Of a stretch of DNA of 64,000 bases, positions 21,315-31,114 are shown piece after piece. The first letter of the stretch is position 1; each line of letters begins with the position of its first letter. The notes below the pieces were generated by a model. That model was not told the origin of the DNA, ran no database searches, and saw only the letters and a program-made list of their open reading frames with translations. The stretch is from positions 124,001 through 188,000 of the forward strand of contig JAIQGG010000001.1 in assembly GCA_020072785.1 (NCBI GenBank). Reading direction: 5' to 3'. The position numbers were made by a program, and so were the translations under genes. The DNA is from Terriglobia bacterium. Its GTDB lineage: Bacteria > Acidobacteriota > Terriglobia > Acidiferrales > UBA7541.

Positions 21315-22628
21315 ATGAAGAAAGGAATGGCATGGGCCGCGGCACTGCTGGCCTGGCCTGCTTTCGCGGCGGCGCAGCAAAACCCTGCGCCGGCGCCGGC
21401 CGCGGCGCCTCCCCGCGCGGCGGCGCCCCAGCCCCCCGCTGCTCGAATTTCCATCGAGGAGGCCATCCGGCTCGCCCTGCAGCACAACCATGCGCTGCAG
21501 GCCGCGCGCTCCACGATTTTGCAGTTCCAGGCCCTGGAGACCACCGCCAATCTCCGCCCTAACCCGGTGCTTTCCTGGGACGCGCAATTCCTCCCGCTCT
21601 TCCATCCCAGCCAGTGGAGCGCCGATTACCTCGACAATCAGGCGCAGTTCGACGCCGGGCTCGGCTACACTTTCGAGCGCGGCCGGAAACGCCAGCACCG
21701 GCTGCAAGCGGCGAAGGACCAGACCGCGGTCGCGCGCTCGCAGGTCGCGGACAACGAGCGGCAGTTGGTGTTCAACGTTTCGCAGCAGTTCATCGCCGTG
21801 TTGCTGGCGCAGTCCGCCCTCGATTTCACCCAGCAGAGCCTCGACAGCTTCCAGCAGACCGTCAAGATCAGCGAGGCGCGGTACAAAGCCGGCGACATCA
21901 GCGAAGGCGACCTGCTGAAGATCCAGCTGCAGGCGCTGCAGTTTCAGACCGATGTTTCCGCGGCGCAGCTCGCCAAAGTGCAGGCCCTCGCCGCGCTGCG
22001 CCAGCTCGTGGGCTTCGAATCGGTGCCGGACAATTATGCGGTCGAGGGCCGGCTCGACTATCAATCCGTGCACGCGGGACTCGACGACCTGAAGGCCCTG
22101 GCCCTGCGCAGCCGCCCCGACCTGCAGGCCGCGCAGCAGAATGTGATCGCCGCCCGCAGCCAGGAATTGCTCGCCGCAGCCAATGGCAAGCGCGACCTCG
22201 GCGCAAGCTTCAACTACTCGCACGCGGCGGGGCTCAGCACCGGCGCGCTGTTCTTCAATATCCAGCTCCCGCTCTTCGACCGCAACCAGGGCGAAATCGC
22301 CCGCACGCGCTACGCCATTACGCAGTCGCAGGAGCTGGCCAGCGAGACCGCGCAGCAAGTGCTCACCGACGTTGTGGACGCCTACGAAGCGCTGCGCACC
22401 AACGATCAGATCGTACAGCTCTATCGCGGCGGCTACGTCGATCAGGCCAAGGCCTCGCGGGACATCAGCGAGTACGCCTACAAGCGCGGCGCGGCCAGCT
22501 TGCTCGACTATCTCGACGCCGAGCGCACCTACCGCGCAAATCAGCTCGCCTACCGTCAGGCGCTCGCCAGCTACATGGCCGCGCTCGAACAGACGCGCCA
22601 GGCTGTGGGAACGAGGAACCTGCCATGA
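21315..22628 (+). CDS. czcC: Outer-membrane factor of heavy-metal RND efflux (CzcC/TolC family)
   Basis: 437 residues with a signal peptide, a Pro/Ala linker, then two repeats of the TolC-type helical barrel (ISIEEAIRLALQHNHALQAARS; GLDDLKALALRSRPDLQAAQQN). It should form the outer-membrane tunnel of a CzcCBA complex that expels cations from the periplasm. An AGGAG-type site is not obvious, but the ATG at 21315 fits the signal peptide. Its TGA overlaps the next start as ATGA, so czcB is coupled to it. The metal cannot be told from sequence. Confidence 0.85.
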   Translation: MKKGMAWAAALLAWPAFAAAQQNPAPAPAAAPPRAAAPQPPAARISIEEAIRLALQHNHALQAARSTILQFQALETTANLRPNPVLSWDAQFLPLFHPSQWSADYLDNQAQFDAGLGYTFERGRKRQHRLQAAKDQTAVARSQVADNERQLVFNVSQQFIAVLLAQSALDFTQQSLDSFQQTVKISEARYKAGDISEGDLLKIQLQALQFQTDVSAAQLAKVQALAALRQLVGFESVPDNYAVEGRLDYQSVHAGLDDLKALALRSRPDLQAAQQNVIAARSQELLAAANGKRDLGASFNYSHAAGLSTGALFFNIQLPLFDRNQGEIARTRYAITQSQELASETAQQVLTDVVDAYEALRTNDQIVQLYRGGYVDQAKASRDISEYAYKRGAASLLDYLDAERTYRANQLAYRQALASYMAALEQTRQAVGTRNLP

Positions 22629-23812
22629 AAACGCACACGCACGCTCGAATTTTTCCAGCCGTCGCGCTGGCGGCCGGGTTGGCACTGGCCGTCGCCGCGG
22701 GATGCGGTTCGGGCCCCGCCGAATCCGAATCCCAGATGACCTCCTATTCCGGGCGCGAGACCAAGGCCGACACCGCGGCGCTCTTCACCGTGCCGCAGGA
22801 GCAGATGGCCCATGTGCAGGTCGTCCCCGTGGAAAAGGCGCGGCTGCCGCGGGTCCTGCGCCTCACCGGCTCGGTCACTTACAATGCTTTCAAGACCACT
22901 CCCGTCTTCACCGCCATCGGCGGGCCCGTGCATGAAATCCTCGTCGCGCCGGGCGAGACCGTGCGCGCCGGCCAGCCCCTGCTGACCGTCAACAGTCCCG
23001 ATTACTCCGCTGCGCGCTCGGCCTACCTCAAGGCGCGCGACGTGGCGCAGCTCACGGAAAAGAATTATCTGCGCGCCACCGACCTCTACAACCACCAGGC
23101 CATCGCGGAGCGCGACCTCCAGCAGGCCGAATCCGACCGCACGCAGGCCCTGGCCGACGTGCAATCCAGCGAAGATGTCCTGCGCGCGCTGGGCATCAGC
23201 GATCCGGAGGCGGTCGTGAAGAATCCGCCGAAGGCTGCGTCGCAGATTCCCTTGCTGGCCCCGGCCGGCGGCGAAATTGTCGAGCGCCTCGTCGGGCCCG
23301 GGCAGTTGCTGCAGGGCGGCGCCACGCAGTGCTTTACCATTTCGGACATGAGCACGGTCTGGGTGCTGGTGAACGTCTACCAGAGCGACATGGCCTTCGT
23401 GCACGCCGGCGACAACGTGGACATCACCACGGACTCTTATCCGGAAATTTTTCACGGGCGAATTTCCTATCTCGCCCCGGCCCTCGATCCGAACACGCGC
23501 ACGCTCCAGGCCCGCATCGTCGCCGGCAACCCGGGCAAGAAGCTCAAGAAAGACATGTACGTCACCGCGACGGTGCAGGCCGGTGCGATTCGCGATGCGC
23601 TGACCGTGCCCGACGCGGCCGTTCTGCGCGACACGGAAAATCAGCCGTTTGTCTATGTGCAGTCGGGCCCCAACCAGTTCAGCAGGCGCCTGGTCCAGCT
23701 CGGAGACAGCCGCGGAGGCCGCACACAAATCACGGAAGGCTTGCGGGAAGCCGAGCGCGTGGCCGGCGACGGCGGCCTCTTCCTGCAGTTCAAGAATTCC
23801 CTGCAGCACTAG
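22625..23812 (+). CDS. czcB: Periplasmic adaptor of heavy-metal RND efflux (CzcB/HlyD family)
   Basis: 395 residues. The N terminus reads as a lipoprotein signal (hydrophobic run, then AAGCGSG), so it is probably lipid-anchored in the inner membrane. The order then follows the family: a barrel-sandwich half (GPVHEILVAPGETVRAGQPLLTV), a coiled-coil hairpin (ARSAYLKARDVAQLTEKNYLRATDLYN to QALADVQSS), the second lipoyl half (IPLLAPAGGEIVERLVGPGQLL), then beta-barrel and membrane-proximal parts. It overlaps czcC by 4 bases and bridges CzcC and CzcA. Confidence 0.88.
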   Translation: MKTHTHARIFPAVALAAGLALAVAAGCGSGPAESESQMTSYSGRETKADTAALFTVPQEQMAHVQVVPVEKARLPRVLRLTGSVTYNAFKTTPVFTAIGGPVHEILVAPGETVRAGQPLLTVNSPDYSAARSAYLKARDVAQLTEKNYLRATDLYNHQAIAERDLQQAESDRTQALADVQSSEDVLRALGISDPEAVVKNPPKAASQIPLLAPAGGEIVERLVGPGQLLQGGATQCFTISDMSTVWVLVNVYQSDMAFVHAGDNVDITTDSYPEIFHGRISYLAPALDPNTRTLQARIVAGNPGKKLKKDMYVTATVQAGAIRDALTVPDAAVLRDTENQPFVYVQSGPNQFSRRLVQLGDSRGGRTQITEGLREAERVAGDGGLFLQFKNSLQH

Positions 23813-23839
23813 TCAGAAAGGCAGCCAAGAGAGATCCTG

Positions 23840-26800
23840 ATGATTCATCGCATTGTCCAATTCGCGCTGCAGCAGCGCTTTCTGGTGCTGATGGTGACCG
23901 TGCTCATCATTTGCGCCGGAGCGCTCTCCTTTCAGCGCATGCCCGTGGATGCCTATCCCGATCTCTCCCCGCCCATGGTCGAGCTGGTCACCCAGTGGCC
24001 CGGCCACGCCTCGGAAGAGATCGAGCGCCTCACCACCTTGCCGCTCGAACTGGCGATGAACGGCACGCCGCATCTGAAGGTGATGCGCTCCATCTCGCTC
24101 TATGGACTGTCGGACATCCGCCTGACCTTCGACGAAAGCGTGGATCCCTATTTCGCGCGCCAGGTGGTCTTCGAGCGTTTGAGCGACGCCACGCTTCCTG
24201 CGGGCGTAACGCCCAGCATGGCCCCGCTCTTCAGCCCCAGCGGGCTCGTGTACCGCTACGTGCTCGAGAGCCCGGACCGCACACCGCAGGAATTGAAAAC
24301 CTATGAAGACTGGATCGTCGAGCGCGCCTATCGCAGCGTCCCCGGAGTAGCCGACGACTCGGGCTTCGGCGGCACGACCATGCAGTACCAGGTCCTCCTC
24401 GATCCGGTAAAGCTCTCCAACTACCACTTGCCGGTGGTGCAAGTCTTGAATGCCCTGGCGTCCAACAACGCCAACACCGGCGGCGGATTCTATTCGCAAG
24501 GCGGGCAGTTTTACTACGTGCGCGGACTCGGCTTAATGAAGACCACCGAGGACATCGGAGAAGTTGTGGTCGGCAGCGCCAACGGCGTGCCCATCCGCGT
24601 GCGCGATATCGGCCGCGTGGAAATCGGCCATGCCCCGCGCCTCGGCATGTTTGGTTTCCAGAAGAACGACGACGCCGTAGAAGGCGTCATTCTCATGCGC
24701 CGCGGCGAGCAGACGCAGACCGTGCTTCAGGGCGTCGAGAAGAAAACCCTGGAACTCAACCGCAGCATTCTGCCCCCCGACGTGAAGGTGCGGCCGTTCT
24801 ACGACCGCAGCGACCTCGTCCGGGTGACCACGGACACGGTCGAATGGAACCTGCTCCGCGGCATGCTCCTGGTGCTCCTCGTGCTCATCTTTTTTCTGGT
24901 CAGCGTCCGCGCCGCGGTCATCACCGCGCTGACCATTCCTCTCGCGCTGCTCTTCGCCTTTATTTTCCTGCACCAGACCGGCGAAGCCGCCAACCTGCTT
25001 TCCATCGGGGCCATCGACTTCGGCATCATCATTGACGGCACCATCGTCATGGTCGAGAACATCTACCGCGAGCTCGGCTTGCGCCGCGGCCAGTCCTACA
25101 AGTTGCACGAGGTGATTCTCGCCGCGGCCCACGATGTGGACCGCCCCATCTTTTACTCCGTCGCCGTGATCATCGCCGGGTACCTGCCGATCTACGCCCT
25201 GACCGGCCCCGCGGGGAAGCTCTTTCACCCCATGGCCGATACCATGGCCTTTGCGCTCATCGGCGCGCTGATCCTTACGCTTACCGTCGTTCCCGTGATG
25301 GCTTGGTACGCTTTCAAGAAAGGCGTCGAGGAAAAGCACAATCGCATCTTCGACTGGATCCGCGACGCTTACGCGAAGTGTCTCGATTGGTGCCTCGCTC
25401 ATCCCAAGATCACTCTTTTCACCAGCGGCGCGATCTTTGCTGCAAGCCTTCTCCTCGTCCCTCTCATTGGCGGAGAATTCCTTCCGCATCTCGACGAAGG
25501 GGCGCTCTGGGTTCGCGCCACGATGCCGTACACCATCTCTTTCGAGGAGTCGAGCAAGTTCGCCCCGCAAGTCCGCGACCTGCTCTCAAAGTACCCTCAA
25601 GTCACCATCGTCGGCTCGGAACTCGGCCGCCCCGATGACGGCACCGATCCAACAGGTTTCTTCAACTGCGAGTTTTATGTCGGCTTGAAACCGTACGACG
25701 ACGCTTCCTGGAAGAAAGGGCCTATCCGTACGAAAGAGCAGCTTATCGTCGACGTGCAGAAGAAGCTCGAAACCTATCCCGGCGTCATTTTCAACTACAC
25801 CCAGCCCGCCGAAGACGCTGTCGACGAAGCTCTCACCGGACTCAAATCCGCTCTCGCGGTCAAAATCTTCGGTCCCGATCTCGATGTCCTCCAGAAAAAG
25901 GCCGTCGAGATCAAGAATGTTCTCGATAAGACGCAAGGTTTCAAGGAACTCACTGTCGTTCGCGAGCTCGGCCAGCCCAGCCTGATCATCGACGCCGACC
26001 GCAAGAAAATCGCCCGCTACGGCATCAACGTCGCCGATGTCGAAGCCGTGGTGGAGGCGGCCGTCGGCGGCCAGGCCGCCACGCAGGTGATCCAGGGCGA
26101 AAAAATCTTCGATCTCGTCGTGCGCATGGAGCCGCAATTTCGCTCCAGCGCCCGCGACATCGGCGACTTACTCGTGCCCGCGCCTGCCGGCCAGCAGATT
26201 CCCCTTTCCGAGCTCGCCACCATCCGCGAAAGCACCGGCGCCTCCTTCATCTATCGCGAAAATAACTCGCGGTACGTCGGCATTCAATTTTCTATTGAGG
26301 GCCGTGACCTTGAGAGCGTCGTGAAGTCCGGCCAGCAAGCCGTGGGCAAGTCCGTCGCGCTGCCAGAGGGCTACTCGCTCGACTGGGGCGGCGAGTACAG
26401 CGAGCTGCTCGCGGCCAAATCGCAATTTATTATTATCGGCCCGCTCGCCGTCTTGCTCATTTTCCTCATTCTTTTCGCGCTTTACGGCAACTTCAAATTT
26501 CCCGTTACCATCGCTATCGGCGCAGTCGTGACTCAGCCGGTCGGCGCGCTCATCGCTTTAAAGCTCACGCACACGCCGTTCAGCGTCTCCAGTATCCTCG
26601 GCCTTCTCGCATTGCTCGGCGTCTCGGTCCAAACTGCGGTCATCCTCGTCAGCTACATTAATAAGCTGCGCCTGGAGGGCAAGTCCATCCATGAAGCCAC
26701 GCGCGAAGCCTCGCTCCTCCGCCTGCGCCCCATCATGATGACCGCGCTCGTCGCCTGCCTCGGCCTCCTGCCCGCGGCCATGTCCACCGGCGTCGGCAGC

Positions 26801-26980
26801 GACACCCAGAAGCCGCCGGCCGGCGCACTGCTCCTATTTCCGTCCTCCCCGGCGCAGGGCCGATGCCTTCGATCGGCCCGCTCCCTGCCGCGTTGCATGC
26901 CGCCCCGCGCCCGCAGCGCTGGAGCCGCACCCGCACGGCGCGGGGCCAGCAGTGCCATAGGCCTGTGGGGTTACCTTTGA
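23840..26980 (+). CDS. czcA: Heavy-metal RND transporter (CzcA type), 3' end replaced
   Basis: 1046 residues. Inner-membrane proton/cation antiporter of the HME-RND family. The proton-relay segment in TM4 is intact: DFGIIIDGTIVMVENIYRELG, with the two Asp and the Glu. Porter domains (WPGHASEEIERLTTLPLE, GGEFLPHLDEGALWVRATMP) and TM7-TM11 are normal up to TALVACLGLLPAAMSTGVGSD and TQKP. There, where the last transmembrane helix should follow, the frame runs into an unrelated Pro/Arg/Ala-rich stretch of about 55 residues with no membrane span. The sequence break is near 26815. The pump may be inactive or altered. Confidence 0.85.
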   Translation: MIHRIVQFALQQRFLVLMVTVLIICAGALSFQRMPVDAYPDLSPPMVELVTQWPGHASEEIERLTTLPLELAMNGTPHLKVMRSISLYGLSDIRLTFDESVDPYFARQVVFERLSDATLPAGVTPSMAPLFSPSGLVYRYVLESPDRTPQELKTYEDWIVERAYRSVPGVADDSGFGGTTMQYQVLLDPVKLSNYHLPVVQVLNALASNNANTGGGFYSQGGQFYYVRGLGLMKTTEDIGEVVVGSANGVPIRVRDIGRVEIGHAPRLGMFGFQKNDDAVEGVILMRRGEQTQTVLQGVEKKTLELNRSILPPDVKVRPFYDRSDLVRVTTDTVEWNLLRGMLLVLLVLIFFLVSVRAAVITALTIPLALLFAFIFLHQTGEAANLLSIGAIDFGIIIDGTIVMVENIYRELGLRRGQSYKLHEVILAAAHDVDRPIFYSVAVIIAGYLPIYALTGPAGKLFHPMADTMAFALIGALILTLTVVPVMAWYAFKKGVEEKHNRIFDWIRDAYAKCLDWCLAHPKITLFTSGAIFAASLLLVPLIGGEFLPHLDEGALWVRATMPYTISFEESSKFAPQVRDLLSKYPQVTIVGSELGRPDDGTDPTGFFNCEFYVGLKPYDDASWKKGPIRTKEQLIVDVQKKLETYPGVIFNYTQPAEDAVDEALTGLKSALAVKIFGPDLDVLQKKAVEIKNVLDKTQGFKELTVVRELGQPSLIIDADRKKIARYGINVADVEAVVEAAVGGQAATQVIQGEKIFDLVVRMEPQFRSSARDIGDLLVPAPAGQQIPLSELATIRESTGASFIYRENNSRYVGIQFSIEGRDLESVVKSGQQAVGKSVALPEGYSLDWGGEYSELLAAKSQFIIIGPLAVLLIFLILFALYGNFKFPVTIAIGAVVTQPVGALIALKLTHTPFSVSSILGLLALLGVSVQTAVILVSYINKLRLEGKSIHEATREASLLRLRPIMMTALVACLGLLPAAMSTGVGSDTQKPPAGALLLFPSSPAQGRCLRSARSLPRCMPPRARSAGAAPARRGASSAIGLWGYL

Positions 26981-27014
26981 GTTTTGCCGGAATCTTACAG
27001 GACCAGCCGGGGAT

Positions 27015-27091
27015 CGAAGTGATTCGTAATTCGTGGCTCGTGGAAAAATACTGCGGCGCCTCTCTTCCACGAGTCACAAGCCACAAATCAC
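27015..27091. repeat. Imperfect inverted repeat
   Basis: GTGATTCGTAATTCGTGGCTCGTGG and the reverse-complementary CCACGAGTCACAAGCCACAAATCAC (written here in parts: arms near 27019-27042 and 27067-27091) form an imperfect stem between the czcA 3' end and zapA. It may end transcription from either side. Confidence 0.4.
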
Positions 27092-27095
27092 GGCT

Positions 27096-27386
27096 TCACG
27101 CCGTCTGCTTCAGCGCCCGCTCCACCAGCGCCAGGCAGCGCTCGGCCTGCTCACGCAGCAACTCTTCGCGCTCGCCGCGCTCGTGCCGCGTGCTGTGCAG
27201 CTCGTCGGCGATGGCCAGCGCCGCCAGGACCGCCGCGCGCTGCGTGTCCACGGTGCCGGTGGCTTCGGCGATGGCGTGCATGCGCGCGTCCACGTACGCC
27301 GCCAGCTCCTGCACGTAGGCCTCGTCCAGCTCCCCGCGGATCGAGTAGCTCTGCCCGAAAATCTGCACTTTCACCGGCGCGCTCAT
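27096..27386 (-). CDS. zapA: Cell division protein ZapA
   Basis: 96 residues. The N-terminal half fits ZapA (VKVQIFGQSYSIRG, VQELAAYVDARMHAIAEATG, AAVLAALAIADEL) and the C-terminal half is a coiled coil. ZapA binds and bundles FtsZ at the division ring. GAGGAA lies 8 bases before ATG 27386. It starts 26 bases after tdh and is probably cotranscribed with it. In many bacteria a 6S RNA gene follows zapA; I see none here. Confidence 0.85.
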   Translation of the reverse strand: MSAPVKVQIFGQSYSIRGELDEAYVQELAAYVDARMHAIAEATGTVDTQRAAVLAALAIADELHSTRHERGEREELLREQAERCLALVERALKQTA

Positions 27387-27412
27387 GGCGTCTTCCTCAT
27401 GCGCTGTGCCGT

Positions 27413-28480
27413 TCAGCGCGGCATCCCGTTGGGATACAGCAGGATCTTCCCCGCGTGCCCGCTCTGCAGTTTGGCGAAGGCGCTCTCGAACTGCTCCAGG
27501 GGGATGCGCTCCCCGAACAGCGGATCGAGATTCACCCGCCCGGTCTTGAGCAGCGCGGTCATCTGCATCCAGGTGTCGTACATGCGCCGCCCGAAGATGC
27601 CCTGCACGGTGGCGCCCTTGAAGATCACGGCATTCACCAGGTCCAGCGTAACCGGCTCCGTGGGAATCCCCAGCAGCGAAGCCCGGCCGCCCGCGCGCAG
27701 CGCCTGGAAGCCCTGCGCGATGGCCGTGGGGTGGCCGGACATCTCCAGCAGGGCGTCCACGCCCGTGCCGCCGGTTTCCGCCCGGACGCGCGCCACAACA
27801 TCTTCCGCCGCCGGATTCAGCACCGCGTCCGCGCCCATCTTCACCGCCAGGCCCCGGCGATGCTCGTTCACTTCCGTGGCAAACACCGTCGCGCTGCCGC
27901 AGGCCTTGGCCACCGCGATGGACATCAGCCCGATCGGCCCGCAGCCCGTCACCAGCACCGTCTGCCCGGCAATCGGCCCGGCCAGCACCGTGTGCACCGC
28001 GTTGCCCAGCGGATCCAGGATCGCCGCATAATGCTCGGGAATGGCTGCATCCAGCTTCCAGATGTTGCTCGCGGGAATGCGCACGAATTCCGCGAACGCC
28101 CCGTCCCAGTCGATCCCGATCACCCGCACGTTCTGGCAGACGTGCGCCTGGCCCAGCCGGCACTGGTGGCAGTGCCCGCAGTTGACGTGCATCTCCGCGC
28201 TGACGAAATCGCCGGGCTTCACCGCGGCCACCTCGTCGCCCACGCGCTCCACGATCCCGCAGAATTCGTGCCCCAGCGTCACCGGCGGCTTGATGCGCCC
28301 CTGCGACCAGCGGTCCCAGCCATAAATGTGCAGGTCCGTCCCGCAGATGGACGCCGCCTTCACCCGCACCAGCACGTCGCCCGGCCCAATGGCCGGCACT
28401 GGCGCTCTTTCCAGCGACAGCCCGCGCCCCGCCTGCATTTTGCGCAGCGTTTTCATGGTGGTGGGTGTGGCGGAAGACAT
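27413..28480 (-). CDS. tdh: L-threonine 3-dehydrogenase
   Basis: 355 residues of the medium-chain zinc dehydrogenase family. The residues follow TDH closely: SICGTDLHIYGWDRWSQGRI, GHEFCG, structural zinc site CGHCHQCRLGQAHVC, DPLGNAVHTVLAG, NAD fold TGCGPIGLM and LGIPTEPV. It oxidises L-threonine to 2-amino-3-ketobutyrate with NAD. The usual partner, kbl, is not adjacent. ATG 28480 was chosen because GGAG lies 9 bases upstream; a second ATG is eight codons inside and would also fit the family N terminus. Confidence 0.9.
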   Translation of the reverse strand: MSSATPTTMKTLRKMQAGRGLSLERAPVPAIGPGDVLVRVKAASICGTDLHIYGWDRWSQGRIKPPVTLGHEFCGIVERVGDEVAAVKPGDFVSAEMHVNCGHCHQCRLGQAHVCQNVRVIGIDWDGAFAEFVRIPASNIWKLDAAIPEHYAAILDPLGNAVHTVLAGPIAGQTVLVTGCGPIGLMSIAVAKACGSATVFATEVNEHRRGLAVKMGADAVLNPAAEDVVARVRAETGGTGVDALLEMSGHPTAIAQGFQALRAGGRASLLGIPTEPVTLDLVNAVIFKGATVQGIFGRRMYDTWMQMTALLKTGRVNLDPLFGERIPLEQFESAFAKLQSGHAGKILLYPNGMPR

Positions 28481-28550
28481 CGAAATAGCTCCGAAAGGAG
28501 GCGCAGCGATGGTAGCACACGCCGTTCCGCCCCGTGTAGCGCAGGCCTCC

Positions 28551-28588
28551 TGTAGCGCAGGGCAACCGCAGGGAGCCCTGCGGTTTTT
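28551..28588. repeat. TGTAGC-flanked palindrome with plus-strand T run
   Basis: TGTAGC, then GCAGGGC (28557-28563) pairing with GCCCTGC (28575-28581). An inner perfect stem CCGCAGGG/CCCTGCGG (28566-28583) is followed by TTTTT on the plus strand. Both neighbouring genes are on the minus strand. Confidence 0.55.
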
Positions 28589-28590
28589 CC

Positions 28591-30618
28591 TCACTTCACC
28601 TGCGCCACCACCCCGATCCTCTCCAGCGCGCGCAGATATTCCACCACCAACTCGAGCGCCACCGGCCCGTATTCCGCGGCGACAGCGTCGCGGATCTGCT
28701 GCGCGTTGCGCGTGCCGTCGGCGAAGTTCAGCACTTCGTACGCGTACTCCTCGCCCCCGCCCCACAGCCCCTCGTAGCTGAGCAGCTTCGGCGTGGCGAT
28801 GCCCGCGGCCTGCGCATGATCGGCAAAGTAGTCGTAGCCAAACACCGCGAGCGGTCCTCTGGGCTGCGCGCTACGCCGGAAAACGAGCAGGCCATCGCCC
28901 ATCGCAGTTCGCTGGGATGCGTACGTGGAAAGCTCGCGAGCGAGTGCTTCGCGTCCGTTCGAACCTCCCCCGGCAAAATCCAGAAGCGCACTCTTGGCGA
29001 GCGTGGCATTGACGATGGCATGGCCATACAAATTATTTGCCTCCTCCCGGGAGAGTTCTGCGCCGCGCCGGGTGCTTGCTGCGAGAAGCTCGTAGTCAAT
29101 CGTGTGCATCGTGTTCTGAACGAGGGCCTGCACGTCATTCTCGCCGAGCTGCGCCAGGAAGTAGCCGCTGGCGGCCCCGATGAAGGCGGCGCGCTTCAAT
29201 TTGGTGGTGTCAATGTTGGCGGCGGTGTCGAGATTGGTGTGGATGTAGCGGTCCGGCCAGTCGTTCAGATAGATCGCGGGGATCTTGAACGAGCTGTCCT
29301 GATAAACGTCGTGGTCGCTGCCCATGGTGTAGGCGCTGAACTGCGCCTCGAGCGGCTCCTTGCCCCCCTCGGGGGCCGCCAGGGGATACTCGGCGCTGCC
29401 GGTGGCGGCGAACTTGTAGGTCTGCTCGTTGACGAATTCCGCGAAGGCCCAGGCGACGTCGTGCACGAAGGAAGGCAAACTCATGGGACCGCGTGTCACG
29501 TGGAACACCGCTTTGGTCGCCGGCCCACCCCCGACCATGTCCATGTGAATGGCGGCCTTGATGCGCCGCGCGAATTCCGGTTTGCCGTTGAGCAGCACCA
29601 CCGTGCCTTCGACCTCCGGCGGCCAGATAAAGCGTATCGTGCGCGCGGGGCGCGGCAGTTTTCCTTCGTGGATCAGCTTCTGCAGCGTGCGGGCGACCTC
29701 CAGGATGGTCACGCAACCACTGGCATTGTCGTTGGCCCCGGGCCGTTGGTGGTCGAGGTGGCAGCTGAAGGCGATCTCTTCGTCCTTTAGCTTGGGGTCG
29801 GCGCCGGGGATCGTGGCAGTGACAATCTCGTAGTTGCCAGGATGCTGCCCGGCCTTCACCGTGGCATGCAGGCGGATCTGCTCGCCGCGCGCGAGGCGTT
29901 CGCGCAGCGCCCGCGCGGTCTTCAGCGACACCATGAAGCCGAAAGTCTTGTTGGGCGAGAAAGTCTCCAGGTGGCCCCAGCGGATCAGGTTTTCGTCCTC
30001 GCCATACCACGCGGTGCGCTGGTTCTGCGCGTAGCTGACGATGCCCGCGGCGCCGTATTTGCCCACCGCCAGCTCCTGCACCGCGCCGGCCTGCGCCGCG
30101 GCCAGGACCATCTTCCCGCGCACCTCTTTGCCCGCGTAGTCGGCGTCGGCTGTGCCGTTGCCCACGTCCACGAGATCGGCGGTGGCGTCCGCGCTCTCGC
30201 TGTCTTCCGCCAGCGTGATGGGTTGAGCCTCGTAGCTGGCCATCAGCACGCCCGGCTTCCAGCCATTCCCATCCTTCTGCATCTCCCACAGCTCGGCGAA
30301 ATCGGCGTCCCATGGCATGCGCGAGCGCTGCGTGCCGTAGAAGATTTTTCCGTCCGCGGGAAACTGCAGGATCTGCACGTCGGAAAGTCCGTAGGCGCGG
30401 GCGCGCTCCGCGACCAGTTCCGCCGCGGCGTGGAAGCCGCGCGAGCCGCGTTGCCGGTGATAGCGCACGATGCCCTCGAGATTGCGCTTGGCCGTTTCTC
30501 CGGAAAGCTCCTGCGCCAGCGCCGCCACCTCCTTTTCCGCAAGCAGCGGCGCCTTCTGCGCCGCGGCGACGGCAGAAACCAGCAGCAGGACGAAAAGTAA
30601 GATGGCAATGCGGCGCAT
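28591..30618 (-). CDS. Secreted M28-family zinc aminopeptidase
   Basis: 675 residues. A signal peptide (IAILLFVLLLVSAVAAAQ) is followed by a PA-like insert (VRGKMVLAAAQAGAVQELA) and the M28 catalytic domain. Zinc-ligand blocks are visible: FSCHLDHQRPGANDNASG, a Glu in WPPEVEGT, IHMDMVGG and IHTNLDTAANID. The C-terminal part resembles a winged or PqqD-like segment (GTRNAQQIRDAVAAEYG). It should cleave N-terminal residues from peptides in the periplasm or outside. MRR at 30618 was chosen because GGAGG lies 7 bases upstream. It is transcribed toward tdh, about 110 bases away. Confidence 0.85.
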   Translation of the reverse strand: MRRIAILLFVLLLVSAVAAAQKAPLLAEKEVAALAQELSGETAKRNLEGIVRYHRQRGSRGFHAAAELVAERARAYGLSDVQILQFPADGKIFYGTQRSRMPWDADFAELWEMQKDGNGWKPGVLMASYEAQPITLAEDSESADATADLVDVGNGTADADYAGKEVRGKMVLAAAQAGAVQELAVGKYGAAGIVSYAQNQRTAWYGEDENLIRWGHLETFSPNKTFGFMVSLKTARALRERLARGEQIRLHATVKAGQHPGNYEIVTATIPGADPKLKDEEIAFSCHLDHQRPGANDNASGCVTILEVARTLQKLIHEGKLPRPARTIRFIWPPEVEGTVVLLNGKPEFARRIKAAIHMDMVGGGPATKAVFHVTRGPMSLPSFVHDVAWAFAEFVNEQTYKFAATGSAEYPLAAPEGGKEPLEAQFSAYTMGSDHDVYQDSSFKIPAIYLNDWPDRYIHTNLDTAANIDTTKLKRAAFIGAASGYFLAQLGENDVQALVQNTMHTIDYELLAASTRRGAELSREEANNLYGHAIVNATLAKSALLDFAGGGSNGREALARELSTYASQRTAMGDGLLVFRRSAQPRGPLAVFGYDYFADHAQAAGIATPKLLSYEGLWGGGEEYAYEVLNFADGTRNAQQIRDAVAAEYGPVALELVVEYLRALERIGVVAQVK

Positions 30619-30788
30619 AAGCATTCCTCCAGAGCGGTCGGGGCAAACTCCGCCCCAGAGTCTTCCGGGAAAGGGTACAGGACCCCGCCGGCGCATTCTA
30701 CCGCCATCGCTCCTTCGCTTGCGAAACTCATGGCTCCGCTGGATCGGCTACAGCTTGGGAGCGGCGCGGCGCGCTGTAATCGGAGTAG

Positions 30789-30806
30789 CACAGACTTCAG
30801 TCTGTG
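30789..30806. repeat. Palindromic repeat, TTCA-loop family
   Basis: Arms CACAGAC and GTCTGTG around loop TTCA, preceded by GTAG. Same design as the copies at 3707 and 7199. Confidence 0.65.
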
Positions 30807-30895
30807 ATCTTGGCGGTGGCAGGCCCTTAGCCCCTGGGAACCGACTGGGTGCCGGACCCTTTGTTTTGTAAGGCTCCGGGTTTAGAGTCAGCTTC

Positions 30896-31114
30896 ATGCT
30901 CAACTTACGCGAAATCGGCAACGCGCCTCTTTCCTCCCCGATGGTTTTTCGGAACCGCTTCGCCATCCTGTCTAGCCCATCGTACTATCGCGCCAGATAC
31001 TACGACCAAGCTACCGGCCGCTTCCTCTCCCAAGACCCGGCTCGGTTTAGTCGTGGGGAAAATTTCTGTCCGTACGTTTCGAGTCGGATACTGTTGATTT
31101 CCATTGACTATTAG
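30896..31114 (+). pseudogene. RHS-repeat core tip fragment
   Basis: A 72-codon frame holds the hallmark end of the RHS core, YYRARYYDQATGRFLSQDP followed by ARFSRGENFCPYV (30983-31078). Real RHS proteins run for over a thousand residues before this point; here the upstream part is absent and the frame breaks soon after. I read it as a remnant of an RHS toxin gene. The AT-richer DNA just downstream could be the decayed variable tip. Confidence 0.7.
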
